The notes under the pieces are model-generated. The model searched no databases, had not been told where the DNA came from, and saw nothing but the letters and a program-made list of their open reading frames with translations. A DNA stretch of 55,818 nt, taken from the NCBI GenBank assembly GCA_046263255.1, contig JBHELD010000036.1:1-55818 (forward strand). The letters run 5' to 3'. This document shows positions 45,630 through 55,043 of this stretch, piece after piece. A program made the translations under genes and the position numbers. Each line of letters opens with the position of its first letter. The stretch's first letter is position 1. The stretch is from JALZEG01 sp046263255. Lineage in GTDB: Bacteria > Actinomycetota > CADDZG01 > WHSQ01.

Positions 45630-46526
45630 CTACCAGCCTCGTTTCGCCAGCCGGCCGCTCTCGGGGATGTCCGGGATGTTGATGCCGACCATCGCTTCGC
45701 CGAGACCGTGCGAGACCTTGGCGACGATGCCCGGGTCCTGGTGATAGGTCGTGGCCTCGACGATCGCGCGGGCGCGCGCCGCGGGGTCGCCGGACTTGAA
45801 GATCCCGGAGCCGACGAAGACGCCGTCGGCGCCGAGCTGCATCATCAGGGCCGCGTCCGCCGGCGTGGCGATGCCCCCGGCGGTGAAGAGGACGACCGGG
45901 AGCGCCCCCGTCTCCGCGACCTCGCGCACGAGCTCGAACGGCGCGCGCAGCTCTTTCGCCTCCGACATCAGCTCCGCGCTCCCGACCGAGGAGAGCCGCC
46001 TGATCGAGCCGGTGATCGACCGCATGTGGCGGACGGCCTCGACGACGTTGCCCGTGCCGGCCTCGCCCTTCGAGCGGATCATCGCGGCGCCCTCGCCGAT
46101 CCGGCGCAGGGCCTCGCCGAGGTTCGTCGCGCCGCAGACGAACGGGACGTCGAAGTCCCACTTGTCGACGTGGTTGCTCTCGTCTGCCGGCGTCAGCACC
46201 TCGGACTCGTCGATGTGGTCGACGCCGATCGCCTGGAGGACCTGCGCCTCGACGAAGTGCCCGATCCGGCACTTCGCCATGACCGGGATGGTCACGGCCT
46301 CCATGATCGCGGCGACCTTCTCGGGGTCCGCCATCCTGACCACGCCGCCTTCGGCGCGGATGTCCGCGGGCACGCGCTCGAGCGCCATCACCGCGACGGC
46401 TCCGGCCTCCTCGGCGATCTTCGCCTGCTCGGCCGTCGTGACGTCCATGATCACGCCGCCCTTCAGCATCTCGGCGAGCCCTCGTTTGACGCGCTGGCCG
46501 CCGGTCTCCCGGGTGGTCTCCGACAT
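45630..46526 (-). CDS. pdxS: Pyridoxal 5'-phosphate synthase PdxS
   Basis: 298 residues. TIM-barrel synthase building PLP from ribose 5-phosphate, glyceraldehyde 3-phosphate and PdxT-derived ammonia. Highly conserved blocks are present: KRGLAEMLKGGVIMDVTTAE, GAVAVMALERVPADIRAEGG, VMAKCRIGHFVEAQVLQAIG (first catalytic Lys), IRSKGEAGTGNVVEAVRHMR (second Lys), and FTAGGIATPADAALMMQLGA. ATG at 46526 follows AAAGGAT. It is first of pdxS–pdxT–yebC. Confidence 0.98.
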   Translation of the reverse strand: MSETTRETGGQRVKRGLAEMLKGGVIMDVTTAEQAKIAEEAGAVAVMALERVPADIRAEGGVVRMADPEKVAAIMEAVTIPVMAKCRIGHFVEAQVLQAIGVDHIDESEVLTPADESNHVDKWDFDVPFVCGATNLGEALRRIGEGAAMIRSKGEAGTGNVVEAVRHMRSITGSIRRLSSVGSAELMSEAKELRAPFELVREVAETGALPVVLFTAGGIATPADAALMMQLGADGVFVGSGIFKSGDPAARARAIVEATTYHQDPGIVAKVSHGLGEAMVGINIPDIPESGRLAKRGW

Positions 46527-46576
46527 CGGGGGATCCTTTCGCTGCGATTCCTTCGGTCCCCAGGATAAGGCCGGGG

Positions 46577-47302
46577 CTAGAGATCGAGCAGGGCCCCCAC
46601 GCGTTCGTCCCGAGGGACGTGGACCCGCGCGTCGGCGACGAACCAGAACGCGGCACCCCTGCCGCGCCGCGGCACCGCCTTGCGGATCGCCGACGCGAGC
46701 GCCGGCGGAAAGCGGGTGACGGCCGCCGCCGCGAGGTCGTCGGCGCCGCCGACGGCCACGCCGAACCGGGGCGAGACGTACGACAGCGCGAGCAGCGTCC
46801 GCGCGAGCGGCGTCGTCGTCCGCGCGATCCGTACGAGGCAATGGGCGACGACCGCCTCGAGCTCGGTGCGCGTGTACGTCTCGACCAGACCGCGCGTGAC
46901 CGCGAGCGCGGGGCGCTTCGTGAAGCAGACCAGTGCGTTGGGCGCGTCGTCGTCGACGATCCAGAGCTCGGGGGCGGCGATCCCCGTCTGCTCGGCGAGC
47001 CCCTCCGCCATGTTCTCGAGTCGCGGCGACGTGCCGGACCTGACGCGGACGGCGCGCTCGCGCCGGAGCATCCCGCGGCCCGAGTTCGACACGGTCCAGA
47101 CGATCGCGCCGGCGAACGCCGCCGCAAACGCCGCGACGCCGATCCAGCCCAGGGCGAGCCCCGCGAGGGCGGCTCCGGCGATGCCGGCCGCCGCGACGAG
47201 GCCCAGGAGCGACAGCTCTCGCTCGCGCGCGGCCGTGTGCCGCGGCACGCCGGGTGAGTCGTCCCATTCGGGGAGACGCGGCCTTGCGGTTGCCGAGCTC
47301 AA
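46577..47302 (-). CDS. M48-like membrane protein with a degenerate zinc site
   Basis: 241 residues. Two adjacent hydrophobic segments (about 32–70) precede a domain like M48/HtpX peptidases: LENMAEGLAEQTGIAAPELWIV, DDAPNALVCFTKRPALAVTRGLVETYTRTELEAVVAH. Where active M48 enzymes have HExxH, this protein has HCLVR (154–158), losing the catalytic Glu and the second zinc His. The later metal region reads GGADDLAAAAVTRFPPALA. It is therefore probably a catalytically dead homologue with a structural or regulatory role. Start: TTG at 47302, overlapping the preceding lipoprotein stop (TTGA); no ATG fits. It lies upstream of pdxS. Confidence 0.78.
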   Translation of the reverse strand: MSSATARPRLPEWDDSPGVPRHTAARERELSLLGLVAAAGIAGAALAGLALGWIGVAAFAAAFAGAIVWTVSNSGRGMLRRERAVRVRSGTSPRLENMAEGLAEQTGIAAPELWIVDDDAPNALVCFTKRPALAVTRGLVETYTRTELEAVVAHCLVRIARTTTPLARTLLALSYVSPRFGVAVGGADDLAAAAVTRFPPALASAIRKAVPRRGRGAAFWFVADARVHVPRDERVGALLDL

Positions 47303-48204
47303 TACCCGGGGCCGTGCTGGATCAGCGTCTCGAAGCTGCTCGTGTACTCGCCGAACCCGCTCGCGACCGCGATCTTGCCGTCGGTCTTGATGAGGCTCTT
47401 CGTGCGGGAGTCGAGCCACAGCGTCGTCTGCGCGCGGCCGGTGAACTCGCCCCTGAAGTTCGTGACGCTCCGGATCCGGTAGACCTTCGTCGGGACGTCG
47501 TCGATCTCGAAGTCCTCGACGGCGACGACCCGGACCGTGTAGTCGCCCGACGTCCGCGCCTCCCAGCTGCCGCTCCACCTCTTGCCGGCCTTCAGCGGGA
47601 ACTGCAGCGCCTCCACCGGGGGCCGCGGCTCGTACGTCTGCGTCATGTCGAAGCTCCCGTAGGAGAACTCGACCACCACCTTGGTGATGAGGGCGCGGTC
47701 GGGCGTGTACCGGGTGGTCGTCGTCATTCTCTGGCCGTCGGACGAGCGCGTCTCGGTCACGACCGTCGCGCTCTCTTCGGCGCGCTCCGCGTACGTCACC
47801 TCGACCGTCTGGGTCTCCGGGAGCCGGCGCTTCTCGCAGCGCGGGCCCTGGCAGAACTCCTCGGACCCCTCTTGCGCGTAGGTGTACTCGCCCGCGGCCG
47901 GATAAGCCGGCGCGTCGCCCCCGCCGGAGCCGCCGTCGTCTCCCGATGCCCCGCCGCCGCCCGTCCCGGGGGCAGCGCCACCGCCGCCGGCGTTGCCCGA
48001 TGTCCCGGCGCCGTCGCGGCCCCCGGACGACTTCCCGTCCCCGCGCGAGCCGCCGTCCCCGGGGCCGCCCGTCCCCTCGCCGGCCGGGGAAGCGGGCGCC
48101 GCGGCATCGCCGGGCTCGGTCCCCTGCGGGTCCGAGCAGGCCGCGAGCAGCAGAAAGAGCGCGGCGGCGCCGGCCGTCCATCCCGCGGTGCGAAAGACCC
48201 TCAT
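47299..48204 (-). CDS. Lipoprotein of unknown function
   Basis: 301 residues. Signal peptide with lipobox FLLLAAC (Cys23 lipidated), then a Gly/Ser/Asp-rich linker (about 25–98) and a folded beta-rich domain (about 100–301: YPAAGEYTYAQEGSEEFCQG, YEPRPPVEALQFPLKAGKRW, TTLWLDSRTKSLIKTDGK). The latter resembles beta-sheet extracytoplasmic domains that report on envelope state, but I cannot name a family. ATG at 48204. Its stop overlaps the TTG of the M48-like gene, so the two may be partners at the membrane. Confidence 0.85.
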   Translation of the reverse strand: MRVFRTAGWTAGAAALFLLLAACSDPQGTEPGDAAAPASPAGEGTGGPGDGGSRGDGKSSGGRDGAGTSGNAGGGGAAPGTGGGGASGDDGGSGGGDAPAYPAAGEYTYAQEGSEEFCQGPRCEKRRLPETQTVEVTYAERAEESATVVTETRSSDGQRMTTTTRYTPDRALITKVVVEFSYGSFDMTQTYEPRPPVEALQFPLKAGKRWSGSWEARTSGDYTVRVVAVEDFEIDDVPTKVYRIRSVTNFRGEFTGRAQTTLWLDSRTKSLIKTDGKIAVASGFGEYTSSFETLIQHGPGY

Positions 48205-48250
48205 GACTCCGTTGTACCCCGCCCGGCGGCCGGCTCGAACCCCCCCTCCG

Positions 48251-49414
48251 TCACGGCCCCGACGGCAGGGAGGCCCGCGCGACCTTGCCCGAGGGCAGGC
48301 GGGGCAGCTCGTCGACGAGCACGAGCTCCTGCGGGGCCTTGTAAGGGGCGGTCGCGGCCGCGACGTGGGCGCGCAGCTCGTCCAGGGTGGGGCGCGACCC
48401 GGGAGCCGGGACCACGTACGCGACCACGCGCTCGCCCCACTCGTCGTCGGCGCGTCCCGCGACCGCGACGTCTGCGACCGCCGGGTGCGCAGCGAGCAGC
48501 GACTCGACCTCGACGGGCGAGACCTTCTCGCCGCCGGTGACGATGAGGTCGTCGGCGCGGCCCAGGACGCGGAGCCTCCCGTCCGCCCACTCGCCCAGGT
48601 CCCCCGTCACGAACCAGCCGCGGTCGAGGGCGGCCGCGGTCGCCGCGTCATCGAAGCGGTACCCGTCCATCACGGTCGGCGTGAGCAGCCGGACGACCCC
48701 GCCGGCGTCGATCTCCACGCGGACGCCGTCCAGCGGCACGCCCTCGTAGACGACCCCGCCGCACGTCTCGGTCGTCCCGTAGGTGCGGACGATCCTGGCG
48801 CCGGCGCCCCGCGCCCGCTCCAGCAGCGAGGGCGCCGCGGCGGCGCCCCCGAGCAGGATCCACCTCCACCGGGCGACGTCGGCGCCCGCGGCCAGCAGCC
48901 GCTCGAGCATCGTCGGGACCAGAGAGATCAGGTCGGCGTCCGCGCCCGCCACCGCGGCGGCGTCGAACCCCCGGAGGACCACGGGCTCCGCCCCCGACAC
49001 CCGGGCACGGACGAGGGTCATCAGGCCGGCGACGTGGTCGAGCGGGAGCGCGCACAGCCACCGCTCGTCCGCAAGCCCCAGGCGCGCGCTCGTCAGGCGC
49101 GCCGACGCCTCGGCGGCGGCGTGGCTCAGCAGGACCAGCTTCGGCTCCCCGGTGCTGCCCGCGGTCGGGACGCACAGAGCCGTGCCGGCGCGGACGGGCC
49201 GGCCGCGGTCGAGGCGCGTGACGCCGCCCGGCTCGACGAGCGCGGCGGGACGGGCCCGTTCGAGCAGCCGTCGGGCCGCCCTCCCGGGGAGGTCCGGGCG
49301 AAGGGGCAGGATCGCGACGCCCTTCTCCCACAGCCGCTCGAACGCGGCGGCGGCATCGGGTCCGGGAGGCCACCTCAGCGCGTAGAGGTCCTGCTCACCG
49401 GTATCCATGACCAC
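48251..49414 (-). CDS. menE: o-Succinylbenzoate–CoA ligase
   Basis: 387 residues, a compact ANL-family adenylating enzyme, assigned to menaquinone synthesis (OSB to OSB-CoA) mainly by context. Motifs: ATP loop TAGSTGEPKLVLLSH, YGTTETCGGVVYEG, TGDLGEW, LGRADDLIVTGGEKVSP and the C-terminal catalytic Lys in PSGKVAR. The start is ATG 49414 or 49408, close to each other. It is divergent from menB across about 50 bp and lies on the strand opposite to menBACD. Confidence 0.9.
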   Translation of the reverse strand: MVMDTGEQDLYALRWPPGPDAAAAFERLWEKGVAILPLRPDLPGRAARRLLERARPAALVEPGGVTRLDRGRPVRAGTALCVPTAGSTGEPKLVLLSHAAAEASARLTSARLGLADERWLCALPLDHVAGLMTLVRARVSGAEPVVLRGFDAAAVAGADADLISLVPTMLERLLAAGADVARWRWILLGGAAAAPSLLERARGAGARIVRTYGTTETCGGVVYEGVPLDGVRVEIDAGGVVRLLTPTVMDGYRFDDAATAAALDRGWFVTGDLGEWADGRLRVLGRADDLIVTGGEKVSPVEVESLLAAHPAVADVAVAGRADDEWGERVVAYVVPAPGSRPTLDELRAHVAAATAPYKAPQELVLVDELPRLPSGKVARASLPSGP

Positions 49415-49465
49415 CTGCTACCGTAATCGTGATCGTACGACTAATCACTCAGGAGCAATCACTTC

Positions 49466-50311
49466 ATGGATTGGGAGCGATCCGGGGCGTACGAGGACAT
49501 CCTCTACGAGAGCTCCAAAGAGAATCCCGATTCCGCCCTCGGCGGAGCCGGCGGCATGGCGAAGATCACGATCAACCGCCCGGAGGTGCGGAACGCGTTC
49601 CGCCCCCAGACGCTGTTCGAGCTGCAGCACGCCTTCAACGCCGCCCGCGACGATCCCTCGATCGGCGTGGTCATCCTCACCGGCGCGGGGAACGAGGCGT
49701 TCTGCTCCGGCGGCGACCAGCGTGTCCGGGGCGACGACGGCTACAAGGACGCGCAGGGCGTCGGGCGTCTCAACGTCCTCGACCTCCAGGTGCAGATCCG
49801 ACGTCTGCCCAAGCCGGTGATCGCGATGGTCGCGGGGTACGCGATCGGGGGCGGCCACGTCCTGCACGTCGTCTGCGACCTCACCGTCGCGGCCGACAAC
49901 GCGCGCTTCGGCCAGACGGGGCCGAAGGTGGGGTCGTTCGACGGCGGGTACGGCGCGGGCCTCCTCGCGCGGATGGTCGGCCACAAGAAGGCGCGGGAGA
50001 TCTGGTACCTGTGCGAGCAGTACGACGCGCAGGAGGCGCTGGCGATGGGGCTGGTGAACAAGGTCGTGCCGCTCGAGCGCCTCGAGGAGGAAACCGTCGC
50101 GTGGGCACGGCGGATCCTCCAGATGAGCCCGCTCGCGCTGCGCCTGCTGAAGGCGGCGTTCAACGCCGACACCGACGGCCTCGCCGGGATCCAGCAGCTC
50201 GCCGGCGACGCGACGCTCCTCTACTACATGAGCGAGGAGGCGCAGGAGGGGCGCAACGCGTACCTCGAGAAGCGCGCGCCGCGGTTCGACAAGTTCCCGA
50301 AGCGTCCCTGA
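49466..50311 (+). CDS. menB: 1,4-Dihydroxy-2-naphthoyl-CoA synthase
   Basis: 281 residues. Crotonase-family ring-closing enzyme of menaquinone synthesis. Motifs: KITINRPEVRNAFRPQT, oxyanion-hole GGDQRVRGDDGY, VAGYAIGGGHVLHVVCDLTVA, FGQTGPKVGSFDGGYG, and the C-terminal FDKFPKRP typical of MenB. ATG at 49466 has AGGAG 10 nt upstream. It opens the plus-strand menB–A–C–D run. Confidence 0.97.
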   Translation: MDWERSGAYEDILYESSKENPDSALGGAGGMAKITINRPEVRNAFRPQTLFELQHAFNAARDDPSIGVVILTGAGNEAFCSGGDQRVRGDDGYKDAQGVGRLNVLDLQVQIRRLPKPVIAMVAGYAIGGGHVLHVVCDLTVAADNARFGQTGPKVGSFDGGYGAGLLARMVGHKKAREIWYLCEQYDAQEALAMGLVNKVVPLERLEEETVAWARRILQMSPLALRLLKAAFNADTDGLAGIQQLAGDATLLYYMSEEAQEGRNAYLEKRAPRFDKFPKRP

Positions 50312-50348
50312 GGATGCCGGCGCCGCGCCGCCGGGACTGCCGGACGCG

Positions 50349-51206
50349 ATGAGCATCTGGGTTGAGGCGGCGCGGCCCCGGACGCTTCCGGCCGCCGTCG
50401 TGCCCGTCCTCGTCGGGACGGCGACCGCCGGTCGCGTGATCGCGTGGAGGGCCGCGGCCGCGCTCGTCGTATCGGTCGCGCTGCAGGTCGCCGTGAACTA
50501 CGCGAACGACTACTTCGACGGCGTGCGCGGCATCGACACGCCCGAGCGCGTCGGCCCGCGACGAGTCACCGCGTCCGGGCTCGTGCGTCCCTCCCGGATG
50601 CGGATCGCGATCGGGGTCGCGCTCGCCGTCGCCGCCGCGGCCGGCAGCGCGTTGGCCGTCGCGGTCGGTCCCGAGCTGCTGCTCGTGGGGGCCGCGTCGA
50701 TCGCGGCGGCCCTCGCGTACTCGGGGGGGCCCCGGCCCTACGCGTCGGCCGGCCTCGGCGAGGCGTTCGTGTTCGTGTTCTTCGGGCTCGTCGCGACGAC
50801 GGGATCCGCGTACGTGCAGGCGGGGACGATTCCCGCCGTGACCGCTGCCGTCTCGATCACCGTCGGCCTGCTCGCCACGGCGATCCTCGTCGTGAACAAC
50901 CTCAGGGACATCGGCACGGACGAGGCGGCGGGCAAGCGGACGCTCGCCGTGCGGCTCGGGGACCGCGGGACGAGGCGCCTGTTCGCCGGCCTCCTCGCGG
51001 CGGCCGCGACCTCGCTCGCGCTCGTCGCCGCGGCCGCGCCTCACCCCGAGCGCGCCCTCGCGCTGCTGGTCCTGGTCGTGCCCGGCGTCGCGCTCGTGCG
51101 AGACGTCGACGCGGCCGAGGGGGCGGCGCTCGTCCGCTGCCTCGTGCGCACCTCGTTGCTCCACCTCGCGTTCGGGGTCGCGGCCGGAGCGCTGCTGTGG
51201 CGCTGA
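50349..51206 (+). CDS. menA: 1,4-Dihydroxy-2-naphthoate polyprenyltransferase
   Basis: 285-residue membrane UbiA-family enzyme that attaches the polyprenyl tail to DHNA, giving demethylmenaquinone. First Asp-rich motif NYANDYFDGVRGID and second motif NNLRDIGTDEAAGKRTLAVRLG bind the Mg-diphosphate; eight or nine membrane segments are visible. ATG at 50349 lies 37 nt after menB. Its stop overlaps menC by 10 nt. Confidence 0.96.
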   Translation: MSIWVEAARPRTLPAAVVPVLVGTATAGRVIAWRAAAALVVSVALQVAVNYANDYFDGVRGIDTPERVGPRRVTASGLVRPSRMRIAIGVALAVAAAAGSALAVAVGPELLLVGAASIAAALAYSGGPRPYASAGLGEAFVFVFFGLVATTGSAYVQAGTIPAVTAAVSITVGLLATAILVVNNLRDIGTDEAAGKRTLAVRLGDRGTRRLFAGLLAAAATSLALVAAAAPHPERALALLVLVVPGVALVRDVDAAEGAALVRCLVRTSLLHLAFGVAAGALLWR

Positions 51207-52126
51207 CGTTCGTCCCGTTCCGCATCCCTCTGCGCGTCCGCTTCCGGGGCGTGAGCGAGAGAAGCGGCGTCCTGGTCCGCGGCCCCCGCGGCTGGGGCGA
51301 GTTCTCGCCGTTCCCGGAGTACGGGCCGGCGGAGAGCGCGCGCTGGCTCGATGCCGCGCTCGAGGCCGCTGCCGAGCCGTGGCCGGCGCCGGTGCGCGAG
51401 TCGGTTCCGGTGAACGCGATCGTCCCCGCGGTGCCTCCGGCGAGAGCACACGAGATCGCGGTCGCGTCCGGCTGCACGACCGTGAAGGTCAAGGTGGCGG
51501 ACGGTGACGACGAGGCGCGCGTCGAGGCGGTGCGCGACGCGCTGGGACCCGGTGGGCGCATCCGTGTCGACGCGAACGGCGCGTGGGACGTCGACGAGGC
51601 GGCCCGCCGCATCAGCGCGCTGGCGCGCTACGACCTCGAGTACGTCGAGCAGCCCGTAGCGACGCTCGAGGAGATGGCCGAGCTCCGCGGCCGCGTGGAC
51701 GTCGCGCTGGCGGCCGACGAATCGTTGCGCAAGGCGCCCGACCCGCTCCACGTACCGGGCCTCGCGGCGGCCGACCTGATCGTGCTGAAGGTCCAGCCGC
51801 TCGGCGGCGTGAGGCGGTGCCTCGCGGTCGCGGAAGCAACAGACCGGCCCGCGGTGGTCTCGTCCGCGGTCGAGACGTCGGTGGGGCTCGCCGCCGGGCT
51901 CGCGCTCGCGGCCGCGCTGCCGGAGCTCCCGTACGCGTGCGGGCTCGGGACCCAGTCGCTGCTCGCCGGCGACGTCACCCGCGACCCGCTGGTGCCGCGG
52001 GACGGCGCGCTCGCGGTGCGGCGGCCGGACGTGGACGAGGACGCGCTGGCGCCGTTCGACGTCACCGGCGACCCGGAGGGAGAGGCCCTGATCGACCGGC
52101 TGCGCGCCGCCGAGGCGGCGCGGTGA
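51197..52126 (+). CDS. menC: o-Succinylbenzoate synthase
   Basis: 309 residues. Enolase-superfamily dehydratase converting SHCHC to OSB. Motifs: GWGEFSPFPEYGP, catalytic Lys in TTVKVKVAD, metal ligands in RVDANGAWD, VEQP and ALAADESLR, and the second Lys in IVLKVQPLGG. GTG at 51197 (MALTFVPFRIPLRVRF) begins inside the menA end; the stop overlaps menD by GTGA. It is tightly embedded in the men run. Confidence 0.95.
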   Translation: MALTFVPFRIPLRVRFRGVSERSGVLVRGPRGWGEFSPFPEYGPAESARWLDAALEAAAEPWPAPVRESVPVNAIVPAVPPARAHEIAVASGCTTVKVKVADGDDEARVEAVRDALGPGGRIRVDANGAWDVDEAARRISALARYDLEYVEQPVATLEEMAELRGRVDVALAADESLRKAPDPLHVPGLAAADLIVLKVQPLGGVRRCLAVAEATDRPAVVSSAVETSVGLAAGLALAAALPELPYACGLGTQSLLAGDVTRDPLVPRDGALAVRRPDVDEDALAPFDVTGDPEGEALIDRLRAAEAAR

Positions 52127-53835
52127 GCGGCCGCAACGCGGGGGGCGCGGCCGCCGCGGCCCTGCTCGACGAGCTCGTCCGTTGCGGGACGCGCCACGTA
52201 TGCCTCTCCCCCGGCTCGCGCTCGACGCCGCTCGCGGCTGCGGCCGCGGGCGACGACCGCCTGCGCACGCACGTCTCGATCGACGAGCGGTCGGCCGGGT
52301 TCCTCGCTCTAGGAATCGCGCGCGCCACGGGAGCTCCGGCCGCCGTCGTCTCGACCTCCGGCACCGCGGCCGCGAACTTCGCGCCCGCCGTGGCCGAGGC
52401 GTCCGCCGGGTCGGTGCCCCTGATCGTCGTGACCGCCGACAGGCCTCCGGAGCTGAGGGGGACGGGCGCGAACCAGACGATCGACCAGGTCAAGATCTAC
52501 GGCGCGCTGCCCCGCTGGTTCTGCGAGACCGGGGTGCCCGAGGACCGGCCGGGCGCCGGCGCCTACTGGCGCTCGCTCGCGTGCCGCGCGTGGGCCGAGG
52601 CCGCCGCAGGCGACCCGGGGCCCGTCCATCTGAACGTGTCGTTTCGCGAACCGCTGGTCGCCGGCGCGGACGAGGACGTCGCGCACGACTTTTCCGGCCG
52701 CCCCGGCGGACGTCCCTGGACGCGGGTGTCGCAGGGCCCGGTGGTGCCGGGCGCGCGCGACGTCGAGTGGGTTGCGGAGCGAGCGGCGTCGATCGAGCGC
52801 GGCCTCGTGCTCGCCGGCGCCGGCGAGGTGGACGCCGCCGGCGTGCACGCGCTGGCGGAGGCGGCGGGATGGCCGGTCCTCGCGGAGCCCGCGTCGGGGC
52901 TGCGGTTCGGCCCGAACGCGGTCTCGACGTACGAGGCGCTGCTGCGCAGCGGATGGGGCGACGCGCACCGGCCGGACTTCGTCCTGCGCACCGGGAAGAT
53001 CGGGATCTCGCGCGCCGTGAACTCTTTCTTCGGCCACGACATCGAGCAGGTGCTCGTGGACGCACGGGCGCGCTGGCTCGACCCCGAGCGGACGGCGCAC
53101 CGAGTGGTCGCGGCCGACCCGGCGTTGCTGTGCGCGGCTGCGGCGCGTACCCTGCCGCGGCGCGGCGCGAGCGGCTGGCTGTCGGAGTGGCGGGCTGCGG
53201 ACGCGGCGGCGCGCCGGGCCGTCGACGCGGTGCTCGATGCCCGCGACGAGCCGTGCGAGCCGCGCGTCGCTCGCGACCTCGGGCGGCACGTCTCCGCCGG
53301 AACGACGCTCGTCGTCGCCGCGAGCATGCCGGTGCGCGACCTCGACTGGTTCATGGAGCCGCGCACCGGCGTGAGGATCCTCGGCAACAGAGGGGCCAAC
53401 GGGATCGACGGCTTCGTCTCGACGGCGCTCGGCGTCGCACTCGGCTCGGGCGGTCCCACCGTCGCGCTCGCGGGCGACCTTTCGATGCTGCACGACGCGA
53501 ACGGGCTTCTCGTCGCGCGCGCCGAGGACGTCGCCGCGACCTTCGTCGTGCTGAACAACGACGGTGGCGGGATCTTCTCGTTCCTCCCGCAGGCGGGAGC
53601 GGTCCCGGACTTCGAGAGGATCTTCGCGACGCCGCACGGGATCTCCTTCGCCGACCTCGCGCGCGCCTACGGCTGCGGCCACTCCGTGATCGAGAAGAGC
53701 GACGAGCTTCCCGCGGCTCTCGACGCGGCCGCGGCCGGCGGGATCCGGCTGCTGGAGGCGCGCACGGACCGGGCCGCGAACGTGGAGCTGCACCGCGAGC
53801 TGTGGGCCGCGGTCGCAGCCGCGCTCGGCGTCTAA
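52123..53835 (+). CDS. menD: SEPHCHC synthase (MenD)
   Basis: 570 residues. ThDP-dependent enzyme joining isochorismate and 2-oxoglutarate, the first committed menaquinone step. Motifs: CLSPGSRSTPLA, SIDERSAGFLALGIAR, VSTSGTAAANFAPAVAEAS, TADRPPELRGTGANQTIDQ, LGNRGANGIDGFVSTALG, and the ThDP-Mg site GDLSMLHDANGLL…LNNDGGGIFSFLPQ. GTG at 52123 overlaps menC by GTGA. Its TAA overlaps the convergent menF TAG by 2 bases (CTAA). Confidence 0.97.
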   Translation: MSGRNAGGAAAAALLDELVRCGTRHVCLSPGSRSTPLAAAAAGDDRLRTHVSIDERSAGFLALGIARATGAPAAVVSTSGTAAANFAPAVAEASAGSVPLIVVTADRPPELRGTGANQTIDQVKIYGALPRWFCETGVPEDRPGAGAYWRSLACRAWAEAAAGDPGPVHLNVSFREPLVAGADEDVAHDFSGRPGGRPWTRVSQGPVVPGARDVEWVAERAASIERGLVLAGAGEVDAAGVHALAEAAGWPVLAEPASGLRFGPNAVSTYEALLRSGWGDAHRPDFVLRTGKIGISRAVNSFFGHDIEQVLVDARARWLDPERTAHRVVAADPALLCAAAARTLPRRGASGWLSEWRAADAAARRAVDAVLDARDEPCEPRVARDLGRHVSAGTTLVVAASMPVRDLDWFMEPRTGVRILGNRGANGIDGFVSTALGVALGSGGPTVALAGDLSMLHDANGLLVARAEDVAATFVVLNNDGGGIFSFLPQAGAVPDFERIFATPHGISFADLARAYGCGHSVIEKSDELPAALDAAAAGGIRLLEARTDRAANVELHRELWAAVAAALGV

Positions 53836-55043
53836 GCCCCCTCGAGGGCGGACATCATCGCCCTCAGCTTGACCCGCGTCTCCTCGAGCTCGTCCTCCGG
53901 CTCCGACGCCGCGACGATCCCGTTCCCGGCGAAGAGCCTGCCCCGAGCGCCGTCGAACTCGCCGCAGCGCAGTGCTATCCCCCACTCGCCGTCGCCGGCC
54001 GAGTCGACCCACCCGACCGGCCCGCTGTAGCGGCCCCGGTCGATCCCCTCGAGCTCCCGGATCAGCGCGAGCGCCTCGGCGCGCGGCGTCCCGCAGACCG
54101 CCGCGGTCGGGTGGAGCAGGCCTGCAAGCTCGAGCGCGGTGGCCTCCGTGGCGAGCCGTCCTTCGACGCGCGTGCTGAGGTGTTGCGCGTTGGCGAGCCG
54201 GAGCAGGTGCGGCCCCTCGACGGTCAGGCCCGCGCAGACCTCTCCGAGCGGTCCCGCCACCGACTCGGCGGCGAACGCGTGCTCGGCCAGGTCCTTCTCG
54301 GACGTCGTCAGCCGCCGCGCGAGCCGGTCGTCTTCCGCCGCGGCGTCGCCGCGCGCCGCGGTGCCCGCGAGGACGACCGAGCGCACGCGCTCGCCTGCCC
54401 GCGCCACGAGCAGCTCCGGCGTCGCTCCGACGAGGCCCGCGCACGAGAACGTGAAGCAGCCGGGGAAGCGCGCCGCCAGTCGCCTCAGCAGCAGCGGGAC
54501 GTCGAACGGCTCTTCCGACCACACGAGCACGTCGCGGGCGAGGACGGTCTTCTGCGCGACGCCTCGCCGGATGCGCTCGACCGCGGCCGCCACCGCGTCG
54601 AGCCACGCCACCTCGGAGATCGTCGAGCCTCCGTAACGGACGCGCGCGGACGCCGGCGTCGCAGCCGGGCGAAGCAGCGCCGACGGCTCGACGTCTCCGG
54701 TGGTCGTCACCGACGCGCGGCCCCCCCGCCGCGCCCACACGACCGCGGGAACCACGAGGGCCGAGGTGCCGGAATCCGGATCGAACGCGAAGCTGCCGAA
54801 CGCGAACGCGCGCCCGCCGTCGGCGACGTGGAACCTCGAGAAGACCTCGCGCAGCGCGCCTGCGGCGCGCGGGAAGCGATCGTCGCCGGTCCCGACGTCG
54901 ACCCGCGCCGCCTCTCCGGCGGCGACGATGCCGTCCTCCCCGTTCAGCCACACGAAGGGGCTCTCCGCCCGCGCTGCGACGTCGAGCAGGTCGAGGCGGC
55001 GCGCGGGGCGCGTCACCACGCGCAGGGCCGCCCGCGTCGTCAC
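53832..55043 (-). CDS. menF: Isochorismate synthase
   Basis: 403 residues. Chorismate to isochorismate. The C-terminal chorismate-binding domain has the general-base Lys in AQKTVLARDV, LVGATPELLVAR, LAGTAARGDAAAEDD, the Glu-rich TSEKDLAEHAFA, HLSTRVEGRL, LHPTAAVCGTPR, and RGRYSGPVGW. GTG at 55043 overlaps the ubiE stop (GTGA). It competes for chorismate made by the aroE pathway. An anthranilate-synthase or salicylate-synthase role is unlikely given the men context. Confidence 0.94.
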   Translation of the reverse strand: MTTRAALRVVTRPARRLDLLDVAARAESPFVWLNGEDGIVAAGEAARVDVGTGDDRFPRAAGALREVFSRFHVADGGRAFAFGSFAFDPDSGTSALVVPAVVWARRGGRASVTTTGDVEPSALLRPAATPASARVRYGGSTISEVAWLDAVAAAVERIRRGVAQKTVLARDVLVWSEEPFDVPLLLRRLAARFPGCFTFSCAGLVGATPELLVARAGERVRSVVLAGTAARGDAAAEDDRLARRLTTSEKDLAEHAFAAESVAGPLGEVCAGLTVEGPHLLRLANAQHLSTRVEGRLATEATALELAGLLHPTAAVCGTPRAEALALIRELEGIDRGRYSGPVGWVDSAGDGEWGIALRCGEFDGARGRLFAGNGIVAASEPEDELEETRVKLRAMMSALEGA

